Assembly: GCA_020796225.1 (NCBI GenBank)
Contig: CM036758.1
Location: 31,527,647-31,591,646 of the forward strand
Length of the DNA stretch: 64,000 nucleotides
DNA from: Arion vulgaris
Lineage: Eukaryota; Mollusca; Gastropoda; Stylommatophora; Arionidae
Direction of reading: 5' to 3'
Shown here: positions 1-26,090 of the stretch, in pieces
Position numbering within the stretch: the stretch's first letter is position 1
Layout: every line of letters begins with the position of its first letter
The notes under the pieces: generated by a model
Told to the model about the DNA's origin: nothing
The model's input: the letters and a program-made list of their open reading frames with translations, nothing else
Databases searched by the model: none
Program-made: the position numbers and the translations under genes

Positions 1-129
1 CTTCTTTACAACGATGTAAGTAAGTTTGACTTGAAGGGGCCCAACATAAATACACAAGACTGGGAGAAGCTTGTCAAGGACAGCTCCAACTGGAGACAGA
101 CTTTGAAAACTAGTATAGCCATGCTTTGA
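1..129 (+). mobile_element. LINE reverse-transcriptase ORF, 3' end fragment
   Basis: Frame 1 reads YNDVSKFDLKGPNI followed by DWEKLVKDSSNWRQTL and a stop at 127-129. This is the usual C-terminal tail of RTE/CR1-like LINE ORFs (Y-x-D-x-x-K-x-D-L-K ... W-E-x-L-x-x-D-R-x-x-W-R). The 5' part lies outside the window, so it is a dead fragment. Confidence 0.6.
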
Positions 130-424
130 AAACGGGTGTAGCCAGGCTAAGACAACTTCTTCCTTTACTTCCCCCAGTTATTTTTGTTCCTTGTTAATTA
201 AGAAAATCTATTATTGTGACCTTTGACCTAGTTACAGAACTCTCCACCCCGAAAGTTTAATTAATTATGTGAATTATAAACGCTTAGCTGTCTGTATCAG
301 ACTATTGCCGGAAAATGCGGTTTTGTGATAAATGGATTAGGGAAGTAGATTCCAATGTTTATAAATATTGTGGCACATCTAACTAACGACTGTAGAGACG
401 CGGGAGTCATGTGACAATTCTTCT
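130..424. other. AT-rich spacer, nothing recognised
   Basis: No open frame, repeat or RNA structure that I can support lies between the two LINE fragments. Confidence 0.4.
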
Positions 425-730
425 TCTCCTCATCTTCCACCATTTACTTCTTTATAGAAGTGTTAGGAGGGGTGGAGGAAATGAAGTGATCTTTTGTATG
501 CTTGTTCTAATGCACTTTATAATCTGTTATTCATTTTCTTAAGGATGTTCTTGATGTCGTCGCTCCATCTTTTGCGTGGTCTTCTTCTTGCACTGTACTC
601 GTTATACTCTTCCAGTGTGGCTCTCTGTTTTCTCAGATGTTCAAACCATTTAATCTGTTGTTCTTTTATAAATTACATTGCTGATTTCACACCCAGTCTG
701 CTTCTGATTTCTTCATTTCTAAAGAAAGAA
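425..730 (-). mobile_element. LINE ORF 3' fragment
   Basis: The minus strand reads pieces such as RNEEIRSRLGVKSAM, IKEQQIKWFEHL and RRRPRKRWSDDIKNILKK, the post-RT tail of an RTE-like LINE. The related tail recurs near 8560-8860 (+), 24320-24640 (-) and 28580-28985 (-). Stops and frameshifts break it. Confidence 0.55.
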
Positions 731-990
731 CCCTTGGCAGTTCAAAATCAAGAAGAGCATGATGAAAGCCGCTGCCCGGGCACAACTCATTAGAAAAGAT
801 TTCAAATATAATTCCTACAAAAATATCTTCACCATTATCAAAATTACATTGGGGACCCTCGACGGTGCTACGGAGTTCGTGTACTGCAACTGAAATCTTC
901 CTGTGTAAGAAATAGATCAGAGCACACATGGTAACTCACCGAAGTGCATTGATGATGGTCCTATTAATCAATAAGGCACCCAATCTCCGT
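725..990 (+). mobile_element. SINE family G, 3' part
   Basis: The segment starting 'cccttggcagttcaaaatca' and ending near 'cctattaatcaataagg' matches the second half of the fuller copy at 9585-10020. The tail shows the family's AATC-type short repeat. The tRNA-like head is missing. Confidence 0.6.
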
Positions 991-1429
991 CGTTATGATT
1001 TTTCTCTCATTAGCTACTGTTATTTGCCATGTTTGACACTGGTAACATAGTGTTGGCCAGAAATTCGTTCTTAAAAGATTTAGTCTTTAGCGGTATCTCA
1101 CAATTTGCTGACAGAAAACGTTCCAAGAGAAAGTAGAAATAAAATCCATCATCAGCGCTACATCAATTGTCTCTCAAGACTAGCACAATAATATTAGCTT
1201 CCTGCCTAGTGAGTGAATGGAGTCTCATAGAACATAGATCTCAGTTTCGGATGAAGTTCAGTATTGATGTTGTACCCACATTTGTCCTGATATAGAATGC
1301 TCCCTGTACTGTCACAATGGAAGCAGTTGTTCTAAAGGATTTCGTGAGCTCTAAGAACACACTAATACGCTCCACTTACTACTTACTCGAAGAACATTGA
1401 TTAGTATACCTAGAATATAGTGAAGTTGC
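991..1429. other. Spacer with weak LINE traces
   Basis: No gene is seen. 'gatgaagttcagtattgatgttg' at about 1250 resembles the LINE trace at 28775, but too little is left to define an element. Confidence 0.3.
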
Positions 1430-1690
1430 TTGAAAATGAATGAATATCATGGCATATTCTTTACATGACGTCGCCATCAACCACAGTAAACGAGTCGTTG
1501 ATTTTCTAGGCACCACTTAAACGTTCAGTAGGTAACCATGACTTTTTGAACTGTGAAGTCTATTTTTACGGCTCGTAAAAATCCACGGGAACAAATTTAC
1601 TTCTAAATTGCTCACACGTGGTGTTTGAACCAGGTGCTCTTGGGTTGTGATCGAGCTCCCTATACTAAGGCACGACGCTCACAGTCGCTT
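1430..1690 (-). mobile_element. tRNA-derived SINE, family F, copy 1
   Basis: About 240 bp similar to 1970-2225 in the same orientation. The shared text includes 'gccatcaaccacagtaaacg' and 'aggcaccactta'. The Pol III B box (minus strand GGTTCAAACAC) is slightly degenerate. It starts after an 'aaatgaatgaat' stretch, the likely 3' tail. Confidence 0.65.
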
Positions 1691-1969
1691 AGAAAACGTA
1701 TAATTATGTTTATTAAAAAACAAAACTGTCGTTACTCTCTGTATCTCTGCTCTTTAAGTCGGTGTAGGACAGGTGGGACGAGAGACTGAGGAATTTAATG
1801 GTCACATGACTAGTGTAGTCGCCACAAAGCTGTTCAGTTTAGGATTTCTCATTTATTACCACAACAGAAAAAATATCATTGTCCTTATCGTGAATTGAAC
1901 ACAGATCTCCCAAGTGGGAGCTGCGCTCTAATCCATTCCGCCCAAGACGCTACTCTTGGTATATTTGAA
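1691..1969. other. Spacer, nothing recognised
   Basis: Separates two copies of the same SINE. 'ctcccaagtgggagctgcgctctaa' at about 1908 looks like a worn tRNA-like head, but I cannot assign it. Confidence 0.3.
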
Positions 1970-2225
1970 ACATGAAAATCCTGGCATATCCTAAAGGACG
2001 TAGCCATCAACCACAGTAAACGAGTCGCTGATTTTTCTAGGCACCACTTATACGTTCAGTAGTTTGCCATTGCTTTCTAAACAGGGAGGTCTATTTTTAC
2101 CTTTTGTAAAAATCCCATGGAAACGAATTTGCTTCCAAACTTGCCCACCGTGGGGTTTGAACCAGGTAAGCTTGGGTTCGTGATCGAGCTCACTACCGCT
2201 TGAGCTACAGAAGCTCACGATTGAT
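1970..2225 (-). mobile_element. tRNA-derived SINE, family F, copy 2
   Basis: Read on the minus strand the head starts 'ctgtagctcaagcggtagtg' (A box TAGCTCAAGCGG) and is followed by a perfect B box GGTTCAAACCC. This spacing is that of a tRNA gene. The body matches 1430-1690, and partial copies lie at 15938-16075 and 19320-19475. Confidence 0.75.
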
Positions 2226-2430
2226 ATATTTACCAGTTAATAATAATCGATAATTGCGAGCTATGATGATAACAGTCACATACGTGTGGTATCAGTTTAA
2301 TGGGGACTATCATCAAAGTACTCAGGTCATGTCCATAGGTGCTCCGATTTCCACCTCAAGAAATCTAGCAACGTTTAAGCACACCAGTTCGGTGTTGCTT
2401 AATAAATATTTTCGGATATTTGGGATATCT

Positions 2431-2683
2431 TCTTCTTCTTTGCGTTCGTTCTTTACGACCAATTTTAATCACTCTTTTGATATGTTTGATCTGTGCCAAG
2501 AACGTGTATACGTTACACATTGGTTTGGTAGGCCCCTAAACGCATATTCTACACGTTTGGGACACGTGCATCCGATTTCAGTCAAACCTCCTTAGTCTCC
2601 TCTTAGACTTGCGTGGCAGGTAACAGTGGTTCTATTCTTTACACCCCAAATTTGGGCCCCGGTAAGGTCACTCGGGCGGATTT
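2431..2683 (-). mobile_element. SINE family 1 (core GTCGTAAGAGGCGACT type)
   Basis: Reads from a (CTT)n tail through 'gccaagaacgtgtatacgtt' and 'cccctaaacgcat' to the head 'actcgggcgg'. It is nearly the same as the TSD-flanked copy at 48119-48375. The core here is mutated. A chance open frame at 2254-2595 overlaps it and is not a gene. Confidence 0.75.
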
Positions 2684-2794
2684 GGGATATTGTTTTTGTC
2701 AAACTGTACCAATATCAACACTCAACTCTTACAATCTAATCAGCAAGTGTGATTCACAACCTTGAAACTTCTCTGTTCGAACTAATCAATCAAG

Positions 2795-3055
2795 CGTCAT
2801 GCCTGCCGGCGTAGGCGATCATATCTCTTCACAACTCTTCCTCCTTGGTGAAGTTAATTAGTTCTGACATCGATCTTTTGTCACACCACGATGTCAGACC
2901 TTCCAACACCTTCTCTCTTTGTCTTCTACGATCTCTCCTTCACTGTATTTTACCCGTTGTCACCAATGTTCTAAACCTTCTCTTCGCATTATACGTCCAA
3001 GAACATTGATTGTCTGATTCTTATTCTTTTGATCAGGTTTCTTTGTGTGAAGGCC
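2795..3055 (-). mobile_element. RTE-like LINE ORF fragment
   Basis: The minus strand shows RMRRRFRTLVTTGKIQ followed by RRDRRRQREKVLEGLT. The same tail is seen at 52215-52550 (LEHFVTTGKIKGRRDRG) and 47090-47285. Stops interrupt it. Confidence 0.6.
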
Positions 3056-3057
3056 TC

Positions 3058-3175
3058 TTCTTCTTCTTCCTTCGATCATTCTTCATGGCCAATTTGATCA
3101 TTCTTGTTGTGATGTATAATTGGTCCACTGACAAGAACGGGGTAATCTACGTCGGGTCGATTGTGCGCTCATGGT
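3058..3175 (-). mobile_element. Partial SINE, family 1 variant
   Basis: A (CTT)n tail followed by 'gatcattcttgttgtgatgtataa' and 'gacaagaacg' matches the variant copy at 33250-33523. Only the tail half is clear. Confidence 0.45.
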
Positions 3176-4580
3176 GACTAGGCCCGCCCGTCCGGTTTCA
3201 GCCAGCTTTTGATTTACTAGGGTGAACTTTCCCTGGGGTACGATCCTTTCTGCTGACTATGTCGGCCCGGATCTAAGCCTTTTCGATCAGCTTTGCCGTA
3301 TATTTGGGCTTTGTGATCTACGCCAAGACAGTGAGTTACGCTATTATGCGCTGTCTGACTATGAGGTCGTTCCGGATTAGAAAAATTTCTCGGGGCTTAT
3401 AAGCTTGTCTTCGGACGGCGTCTTAGTGTATAAAACACCATGTGAAGCATCGGTCTTCGCCAATGTTCGGACCTGGACAGACTGTCAGATCTTTACATTG
3501 TCGACCTTACTTTACCGTTCACTTTTGAGTTTGATCCGGAGTAGGAACATTCTCAGCCTTTTCTAGACGCGTTGGTAAGTGGCAATTTGCAGTTAGCCTC
3601 GGAAGACACCGGCCTGGGGCCAAGCACAAATAATGTAGAGGGTCGTTTCAATCGGCGCTAGCAACGCAACTGAGGATTTTGCGCTCGCCACCATCACCCG
3701 CCCCAGTTCTTCCGGGGATGTTAGTTGTGATTTCAATAATACCTTGCCCGGTTGCCCCAAGGCTGGCAGTTCCGTTAGGCATCACCCACCTCAGTTCTTC
3801 CGGGGATGTTATCGCAACAGTACCTTGCACGGTTTTCCCAGGAAGGGTAGTTTCGTTATGCACTAAAATGCAACTTATTGTTTTGCGCTCGGCAAACCAT
3901 GCCCAGTACATGTATCTGCACCAGACCACCGATGCGGAGTCAACTGCAATCTTCCCTCGTACCGACACGAGGGTAGACTTTATTCGTTACGCATCTGACT
4001 TATTTATTCTTGCCCACGAGCTGGCGATGTTTGCCCCCTCCTCAGGGCTTCGAGTTTCGCCCTGCGTGGGCACACGTTTCGTCACTGGATGCAGCTCTCA
4101 CCCTTTCATTTTTACCAGTCTCCCCATCGGCAGAGAAACAGGTAATTTGTGGAGGGACTTTTGACTTACACGTCGAGCTCGTGTATAGAGTCTCCTGCTC
4201 CGGGGATGGCGATTTGTTTTCGGCCCTTACTCCGGGGAGTGGGGCTTATGTCAGATGAAGGCCTCTTTTAAAACCTCATCATTTGAGGGTTTTTCTATGT
4301 ACATGGGATTTTCAACATTCTTCTTGAAAACCACATTTATGTGACTTCAATCGATCTTATTGATTGATTATTTAGTGTCCATGTTTCGCTGCCATTGGTT
4401 CAATATAGCACTGGAGTACACTTTACCTCCGTGTCGTTGGTAGTGAATTCACGCATAGGTTCGGTTAGACGCTCTAAATGCATTTACTATATCATTTATG
4501 TCCATTTTAATGTCTCTGGTACCGGATCCGTGTCAGACAATATGTCAGTCCGCTCATTATCCCTAATTCTGGCGTGTCCA
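3176..4580. other. GC-richer unassigned block with an internal duplication
   Basis: Base composition is visibly richer in G and C than the flanks. Frames overlap on both strands at 3648-4258, with no codon pattern to choose between them. 3696-3783 and 3784-3863 are diverged tandem copies sharing 'cagttcttccggggatgtta'. A TATA-like 'gtgtataaaacacc' sits at about 3428. It may be the terminal part of an unrecognised transposon; no domain is seen. Confidence 0.35.
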
Positions 4581-4589
4581 GGTCGAAAA

Positions 4590-4960
4590 TGACGGCGATG
4601 TCTCGGATTCCAGTCTGCGCCAGTTTTCTTCTTCTTCTGCGATCAACTTTTGTTATGCAACTACTCCGGTATGTGTTATAAACAGGGCGGTTCGCTTGAG
4701 GTCTTCGCCGGTCCCCCATAGTCTGTTCTGAAAGGTTTTTTTCTGTTGGCCAGATGTCCATTCCCACGCTGCGCTGGCTGGGGCAGTCTTGCAAGATGTG
4801 CTCTGGGGTCTGTTTTGGTGCACCACAGGTACGGTACAGGAAACTCCACTTCGTCGCACCATTCCTGTTTCGACCTTTTGACTCATGCTCATGGAGTCAC
4901 TGAGTATGAAAACACGAGAATAGTTATGAGATGTAAACTAACTCAGCGCCACTGTAACCA
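4590..4960 (-). mobile_element. LINE with RNase H/Cys-His tail, C-terminal fragment
   Basis: The minus strand reads GAPKQTPEHILQDCPSQ and, after a frameshift, LWGTGEDLKRTALFITHT and a stop. This is the C-terminus after the RNase H domain in LINEs of the type also seen at 16190-16700, 25490-26090 and 55265-55595. A (GAA)-rich 3' end follows the stop. Confidence 0.65.
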
Positions 4961-6349
4961 CCCGAACCTCCATCGTCAAACTACTTGTGATTGTTGCAAA
5001 GATCCAACTGACCTCTCTTATTATTTCTCCTCTTATAATCCTATGTGCATCGTTGTTGGCGAATGACTGTACCGTCTGTATAAAGACGTGTGTTGTTGCA
5101 CCTATCTGGTGTGTGCGAAGGTGGCTCTGGCGTCTAAGACTGGAAAACGGTCCCACGTGGGACGTACATTATCAGGGCTTGAAATGGGAGTGTTGAACTT
5201 TCTGTCTTTTCATGACAGTTCGTTTTCCTCGGCAGTGCGTCGATTCTCAGATATGCGAGTTCCTCTCGAGGTGTTGCAACGCCACATTCGGAGATCTTTG
5301 CACAATGGACCCCTCATGGTGTCTATATCAAAGCTTTTTAGAAACACTATGAGACCTTTTTTTCCTGTCCACCCAGGGCCGTGCCGTGATATGATACATA
5401 AAGACGACCGCATCAGGCGACACCATAAGGCGGCATAAGCAGCGGAATCAAAATACAATTTGAAACATTTAAGGGGCGGCATTTCGAAGACTTGCATCAT
5501 ACTGAGAAAATATACCACACGGCCTCGTGTCCATCGATAGGTCGTTAGTCTCTCATCTAGTCTGCTTTGTCTTTCATCTAGTCATCTTGTCTCCCTACAT
5601 CAGCTGTTTTTGGGGTGAATTTATCATGCATCCGCGCAACGTTTCCGGCCCACCTGAACGTTTTTGCAACATGTTAACAGTGTGAATACCAGGAATCTTG
5701 ACTCTCGAGAGGGCATCGGTATTTGGAATTGTGCAGCGTCATTTTAGTCTGATCAACTTTCGGAGACAATTTGGGTGGAGATTGTTTAATTTTCTCGTTT
5801 GTCTGATGTACACAGCTCCATGTGTTGAGCACTACGGTCCAGTAAACCTTAAACTTTGTGGCGACATTTATCCCCCTCGCCCCCACACACTAAAAAGCAT
5901 ATCTTCAAAATGGAACATCCAATTGTAAAAGTACATAGTAAAGTTTTACTGATATGTTTTTTCATTGCTTATAGTTTAGCTATTGAATCCCTACAAGAAT
6001 AACGACTAAACCATTCAGTTATTTGCACGCACATCACAATTTGGAAAGTACATATTATACTTTTGTATGTCACTTTCAAAGTCGCTTTTCCGTCCCAGCG
6101 CAACACATGCACGATACATTCGAAACTGGAGAAAATACATGTTGCAAGCAGATGCTAGGATCGAATGGATATTCAAATAACAAGTTTCATAATATTTCGT
6201 TATCACTAAACTTAACCGTATTTCAAACGTTCCTAGACATACGCAATTAAGTATATTATAACTCATAATTATTAAACAACTATGTGGATGAGAATATTTT
6301 AATTATTTTAGTAACGAAATATTTATAATCATTTTGTTTGTTTTTTTAG
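4961..6349. other. Spacer upstream of the nuclear receptor gene; no gene seen
   Basis: Several 60-115 codon frames overlap one another on both strands with no family resemblance or splice support. I take them as chance frames. The last 350 bases are strongly AT-rich. Confidence 0.4.
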
Positions 6350-6589
6350 ATAATAATCCGTTCGAATGTTTACTGATATCTCAGCTCGACCTATATCGTT
6401 CCGTATGCGCATGCGCAGTGGAGCTCAAAGGCAGGAACTGGCGTTGAAAGTGAACGAACGAATGCAGAAGTTACGGAATGGTGGATACATAAACAAAACA
6501 ACTGGGAAAAATTGTTTTTGTTTATTATATCCGGTAATCCAAAATATGACTTTAGGAGGTATTATTATTCAACAATTTTCATTTGTGGT
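6350..6589 (+). promoter_or_regulatory. 5' leader or promoter of NR5A with an NRF1-type palindrome
   Basis: TGCGCATGCGCA at 6406-6417 is the palindromic NRF1 recognition sequence, about 170 bp before the chosen start codon. A strong polypyrimidine-AG (TTTGTTTTTTTAG ending at 6349) could be an acceptor, which would make this stretch 5' UTR of the first coding exon rather than promoter. The frame stays open upstream of the ATG, so a longer N-terminus cannot be excluded. Confidence 0.4.
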
Positions 6590-21578
<14,989 letters not shown>

Positions 21579-22145
21579 AATTTGTGTCTTTCCATTCAGT
21601 GCCTTGAGAATTGTTCATTTCTGTTCAGAACATATGTTTGTGCTATCCGGGTGGAGAAGTTAGTGGCCAAGTTTAAATTAATGTCACTCTACGGATATAC
21701 AGAGCTGTAGTTCAAGCCCCGTTGATGTGCTATGGTTTGGACAAGGTTTCAGAAAGTGTCATTAGTTTGATATCAAGTCAGTTTTAGTACTTCTTCTTCT
21801 TCGCTCCATATCGATCACTTGTTAACCACTCTGTGTGATTTGTATGTGATCTGAGCCTAAGAGTGACTATGTTGTGCCAGTTATGCACCTACAAGTAGGC
21901 CAGCATATCCGATTTCTGCAATGCTTTTTATTTACTAGGGTAGCTTCCTAGGTCCTACATCAGTCTTCTCTTACGACATGTTCTGTAGGTCGCAGTGGTA
22001 CTATTCTTTGCTTCAATTGCAGGCCCTGGCACCACATTGGCATGTTTTAGAACAAGAAAGTGTCATTATCTGACATCAAGTCTGTTTTAGAACAAGAAGT
22101 CATTTATCGCATCAACTCTGTTTAGAACAGAAAGTGTAATAAAAT
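21579..22145 (+). other. Probable NR5A 3' UTR
   Basis: Follows the stop codon. AATAAA at 22138-22143 is a possible polyadenylation signal. A tandem of about 45 bp ('agaaagtgtcattatctgacatc'-like) flanks both sides of the SINE inserted at 21788-22045. Confidence 0.4.
21788..22045 (-). mobile_element. SINE family 2, in the NR5A 3' region
   Basis: Runs from a (CTT)n tail through 'gtgatttgtatgtgatctga' and 'cctacaagtaggccagcata' to 'cttacgacatgttctgtagg' and the head. Same family as 54366-54625. Confidence 0.8.
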
Positions 22146-22444
22146 AATACGCCTTTCAGCTCCCTTGGGAGTACAGGTTCTCAAGAAACATGCACAATTT
22201 CATTATGTATTGTCCTTCCATTGTCAAATGTTCTTTTTCATCTGTCTTCCCCATGAGTTTTATTCTCATTCTCTGTTTATTTTTTCTGTGAACTCTAGAA
22301 AACGACACACCTTAATATTCTATTTGCTATTTTTCTGAATGTATGTCAGCAACAGTGATTCATAACTTAAAATGCTGTAAGCCCTAGGTAGGGTGCAAAT
22401 GCTTGTATTGACATATAGCACTTTAATATGTGTCTATAAAATAA
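22146..22444. other. Spacer, nothing recognised
   Basis: AT-rich with no open frame or repeat match seen. Confidence 0.4.
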
Positions 22445-22650
22445 GATGGTCTAAAGCCGAAAGGATGACTTTATATGGCTCGGCACCTCTCCGCAACAGT
22501 GGCACGCCATTTGATAATTGCACAAACTCTGTAGCTCCTGCAACATTTTAGGGGTCTATAGAAAAAAATGCACCTATGAACAGAATGGCTAACCCATGGC
22601 CTTCAGAACGTAATGCAAGTGCTTAGCCACAGAGACTCCCACTTTAAGAT
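22445..22650 (-). mobile_element. tRNA-derived SINE family C
   Basis: Minus-strand copy of 61283-61530: tail 'aaagccgaaaggatgact', 'aactctgtagctcctgcaac', then the tRNA-like part ending 'gtgcttagccacagagactc'. It abuts the 45-bp array. Confidence 0.7.
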
Positions 22651-23195
22651 GTGTACAACAGACTGAGATATCATCTATACCACAGATTTAAAGATGGGTA
22701 CAACAGACTGAGACATCATCTATACCACAGATTTAAAGATGGGTACAACAGACTGAGACATCATCTATACCATAGATTTAAAGATGGGTACAACAGACTG
22801 AGACATCATCTATACCACAGATTTAAAGATGGGTACAACAGACTGAGACATCATCTATACCACAGATTTAAAGATGGGTACAACAGACTGAATATCATTA
22901 TACCATAGATTTAAAGATGGTTACAACAGACTGGACATCATCTATACCATGATTTAAAGATGGGTACAGAAGACTGAGATATCATCTATGCCCCAGATTT
23001 AAAGAGTGTGAACAGACTGAGACATCTATAGCAGATTAAAGATGGATACAACAGACTGAACACCATCTATACCATAGATTTAAAGATGGTACAACAGACT
23101 GAGACATCTATACGACAGATTAAAGATGGATACAACAGACTGAGACACCATCTATACCATAGATTTAAAGATGGATACAACAGACTGAGGTATAA
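22650..23195 (+). repeat. 45-bp minisatellite seeded by a LINE reading frame
   Basis: About 12 units of 'tacaacagactgagacatca' + 'tctataccacagatttaaag' + 'atggg'. The first six units are nearly perfect; later ones lose short pieces. In the plus frame a unit reads YNRLRHHLYHRFKDG, matching GHNRMRHHMYTKFKIG of the LINE at 16190-16700 in both protein and DNA. It is not a gene. Confidence 0.9.
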
Positions 23196-23261
23196 AAACA
23201 AAGAGATGACTACATTTACAAAAAAGTGGTTTGAAACGTCTTGTATACAGGTTTTATAGTC

Positions 23262-23385
23262 GAAGAATTGACTTAATTGCACTGGGTTTAAAAAAAGCAC
23301 TTGTGAACAGAAAGACACGGTCTTAATTCGAACCCATGTCCTTCGGGTCACAAGACAGGGACTTAACCCCTTAGTCACCATTTTG
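23262..23385 (-). mobile_element. tRNA-derived SINE family C, head part
   Basis: Carries minus-strand B box GGTTCGAAT-like text ('aattcgaacccatgtccttcg') and A-box side 'ggacttaaccccttagtcacc'. Truncated. Confidence 0.55.
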
Positions 23386-24110
23386 AAACAAGTAAATGTA
23401 TGCTTTTAGCAAGAGCCCACTGTACCTGTTTTCAACCTGTTTGAAGATATAACCTTCAAAGTAAAAGATTTCCAGTGTTGTCAATCCAACCAAATAGGCA
23501 GACAAAATGCTGACACTTGTGATCAACACTATTAGCACCTGTCAGCTTGAGGAGGCAGAATACCAGATGCTTCATCTCAGGACAGTTAACCCATCAGTTT
23601 CACTTACTCACCTACTACTAGCCAAGTGACCGCTTATGGTTATCATGTTCATCTACAACTCTTGTTTAGATTTTCTATATATCTGCAATGATTTCAGGCG
23701 CAGTCATAGTGCAGCTGACTGTTTTTCTTGAAGGCATGCTTTCCTTATCACTAGTGTCCCTTGACATTCAGGCAAGTCTTACTCAGACTTCAGAGTTAGC
23801 TCTACCCATGAAGTTTGTATACTGTTTTTGTGCCATGCCATGATGTTAAACTGTCTAGAGAATATTTTCCCTCTGTCTGCTTCTATCTCTCTGTTCCCCT
23901 GTATCTTGTCCATTGTCACAATGCATTCATGCTTTTCTCGTAACATATCCACAAAATTAAACAAAGATGGTAAAAGAATACACTCCTGTCTAACACGATG
24001 AGAACAAGGAGTTTTTTTGCAAGAACCCCAGAGGAAGCAACGGAAGTAGCGAATATGATCAACAAATAAGCAGTGTACAGGTATTAAGAGCTTCCGAAAA
24101 AACAAATAGA
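23386..24110. other. Spacer, nothing recognised
   Basis: Chance frames only. 'caggtattaagagcttccg' and its surroundings show no repeat match in the window. Confidence 0.35.
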
Positions 24111-24250
24111 CAAACACTGGATTCGAACCACTTACACTCATTTCTTACGACGCCCATCGCCTAGCCTAGCAATAGAGCGTCCTACGAACACAACCGCGAG
24201 CCATTCTAAAATATCGAGCTTTTCCGCTCTTATAACTAGACACAGAATAA
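24110..24250 (-). mobile_element. tRNA-like SINE head, unclassified
   Basis: The minus strand contains the B box GGTTCGAATCC and, upstream of it, 'gttcgtaggacgctctattg'. Similar wording occurs at 27490-27560. No cloverleaf good enough for a working tRNA. Confidence 0.35.
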
Positions 24251-24319
24251 TCAGGTACGGTTCGATCGAACATGATGACATCTGTTGTATAGTCCTGTTG
24301 TACCTTTCAGGGTATGCAA

Positions 24320-24640
24320 ACAGTTTTGTCAAGTATCCTTAGTGTGCCATGTATATGGTGTGTATTACCGCCTCTGCTATTTCTGAAGTCCACCATTTGC
24401 GTGGGCACCATTTGTCCTTGAAATGATTGTATCTGAATAGTTGTGTGGTGTAATGTAGCTAAGATAATCGCATTGCATGGCCGAACCATTTAGTTTGTTT
24501 TTTCTTAATATGCTCTAGCACCGAGGTTGTTCCTACCTAGTCTCGAATAGTCTTATTTTTTAAATCTTATTCTCCTTGTTACTCCCGCTATTTTCTGCAG
24601 GCATTTCATCCCTGTTTTAATTTTTTTTTTTAATTTGCTG
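24320..24640 (-). mobile_element. LINE ORF tail fragment
   Basis: 'cctctgctatttctgaagtccaccatttgcg' and 'atggccgaaccatttagtttg' match 425-730 and 28580-28985. Minus-strand codons give KQTKWFGHAMR-like text. Confidence 0.5.
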
Positions 24641-24824
24641 TGTCTAATTTTGACACTAATGATATAATATCTAATTATATATTGTATTCAATTTTAGTCG
24701 GACCTCTTACATTTTAATTATCGTCTGTTTGTTTATTTTTTATTCTAACTGGTGGTCATTTTATATGGACATTTTAGTGACTATTGCCATTCAAGTGAGC
24801 TGTATTTCGACCTCAGAGGTGCTT

Positions 24825-25300
24825 GTAAATGATCAGGAATAAAACTAAGATAATGATATTTAACTCAAATGTCAAGGCTGTCCTTCTGTATGGAGCGGAG
24901 ACATGGAGAACAACTAAGGGGACACCAAAAAGTTTGACATTCATCAATAGATGCCTGCATAGGATACTCCATCTATGATGGTATGAAAGGACCACTAACA
25001 GGGAACTATGGGATAGAGCTGGACAACACAGCGGCAGGCGGAACAAGAAGTAAGGGGCAGAAGGTGGTGATGGATAGGACATACACTGAGGAGGCCTCCT
25101 TACTGCATCATGAGACAGGCCCTCTGATGGAACTCCCAAGGCAATAGAGATAAGGGAAGACACAGGAACACCTTGAGATAGGAGTTGGAAACAAAATGCA
25201 AACAAATAGTGAGAGAGTAGAGAGATCTGAAAAAGATGACCTTGGTTACGGACCTATACCTCCCTGAGGGTGAAGAAGTAACGGATCACAGTTTTCTGTA
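24825..25300 (+). mobile_element. CR1/RTE-like LINE 3' region
   Basis: The plus strand reads KTKIMIFNSNVKAVLLYGAE, then TWRTTKGTPKSLTFINRCLHRIL, a common region after the RT domain. Stops follow. The tail 'ggcaatagagataagggaagacaca' recurs at 37085-37110 in the internally deleted copy. Confidence 0.7.
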
Positions 25301-25489
25301 GTGAAATCACATACCATGTGCAAACCAAACATTTTTAGTGGAGACTGACCTCGAACCCTGGATTTTTCACATCATGTGGTCACTAGCAAAGCATGTTATC
25401 AGATTCGATATCAGCAACCTTATTCTGTCTAGTAATCTGTCTCACCAACCTGTCAGGACTGCAACTTGTTGGCCAAATGGTGTCCATCT

Positions 25490-26090
25490 GCTATGGGTAC
25501 TGACATTCTTCTTCTAACCAGGGCTGCGAGTTTTCAATCTTGAGCAGCCAATGCCAGTTTGTAGAATCTGCATGTGTTCTGTAATTGTGGAAGACTAGTG
25601 TAAAGGTATTATGAACAGATGGGTGTGATGGGAGGAGTTCTTGTCTAGCTTTATGTAGTCCAGGACATTCAAGCAAGATATGCTGTACTGTCTCACATGA
25701 GTGACTGCACTTTCTACAGTGTGGTAGGTGTGTGGGGTTTATTCTGTGTAGGTGGTAATTCAGTCCAACATGTCCTGTTCTTAACTGGAAGATAGTGCTT
25801 TGATCTTTTCTTTGTAGCAGATTTATATTGTCCTTGGGGTTTGGTCTATTCATCTCTGCATACATGTCCCGACCAGTCGTCCCCATAGCCCATCGGTTCA
25901 GCCAATCTTCTCTGGAGTTGTTTTTCAGAATCTGTTTTATACTTTGTATGCTAACAGGTTTGTCTATTTGTGGTTTTTATGATCCCTGTTTGGCCAGATG
26001 ATCTGCCTTGTCATTTCCTGGGATATTTGTGTGCCCAGGAATCCACTGTAGAATGACATTAATATCAAAGGAATGGGTACTGACATAGGT
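25490..26090 (-). mobile_element. LINE with RNase H and Cys-His tail, fragment
   Basis: The minus strand shows VILQWIPGHTNIPGNDKADH, then STIFQLRTGHVGLNYHLHRI and HCRKCSHSCETVQHILLECP. It is an RNase H domain followed by the C-terminal Cys-His motif, in broken frame. Confidence 0.75.

Noticed and set aside
3648..4258. Overlapping frames of 82-161 codons on both strands as genes
   Set aside because: No recognised domain, no splice evidence and no way to choose a strand; reported only as an unusual block.
22651..22908. Possible repeat protein YNRLRHHLYHRFKDG
   Set aside because: It is an array of a LINE fragment; later units are frameshifted.
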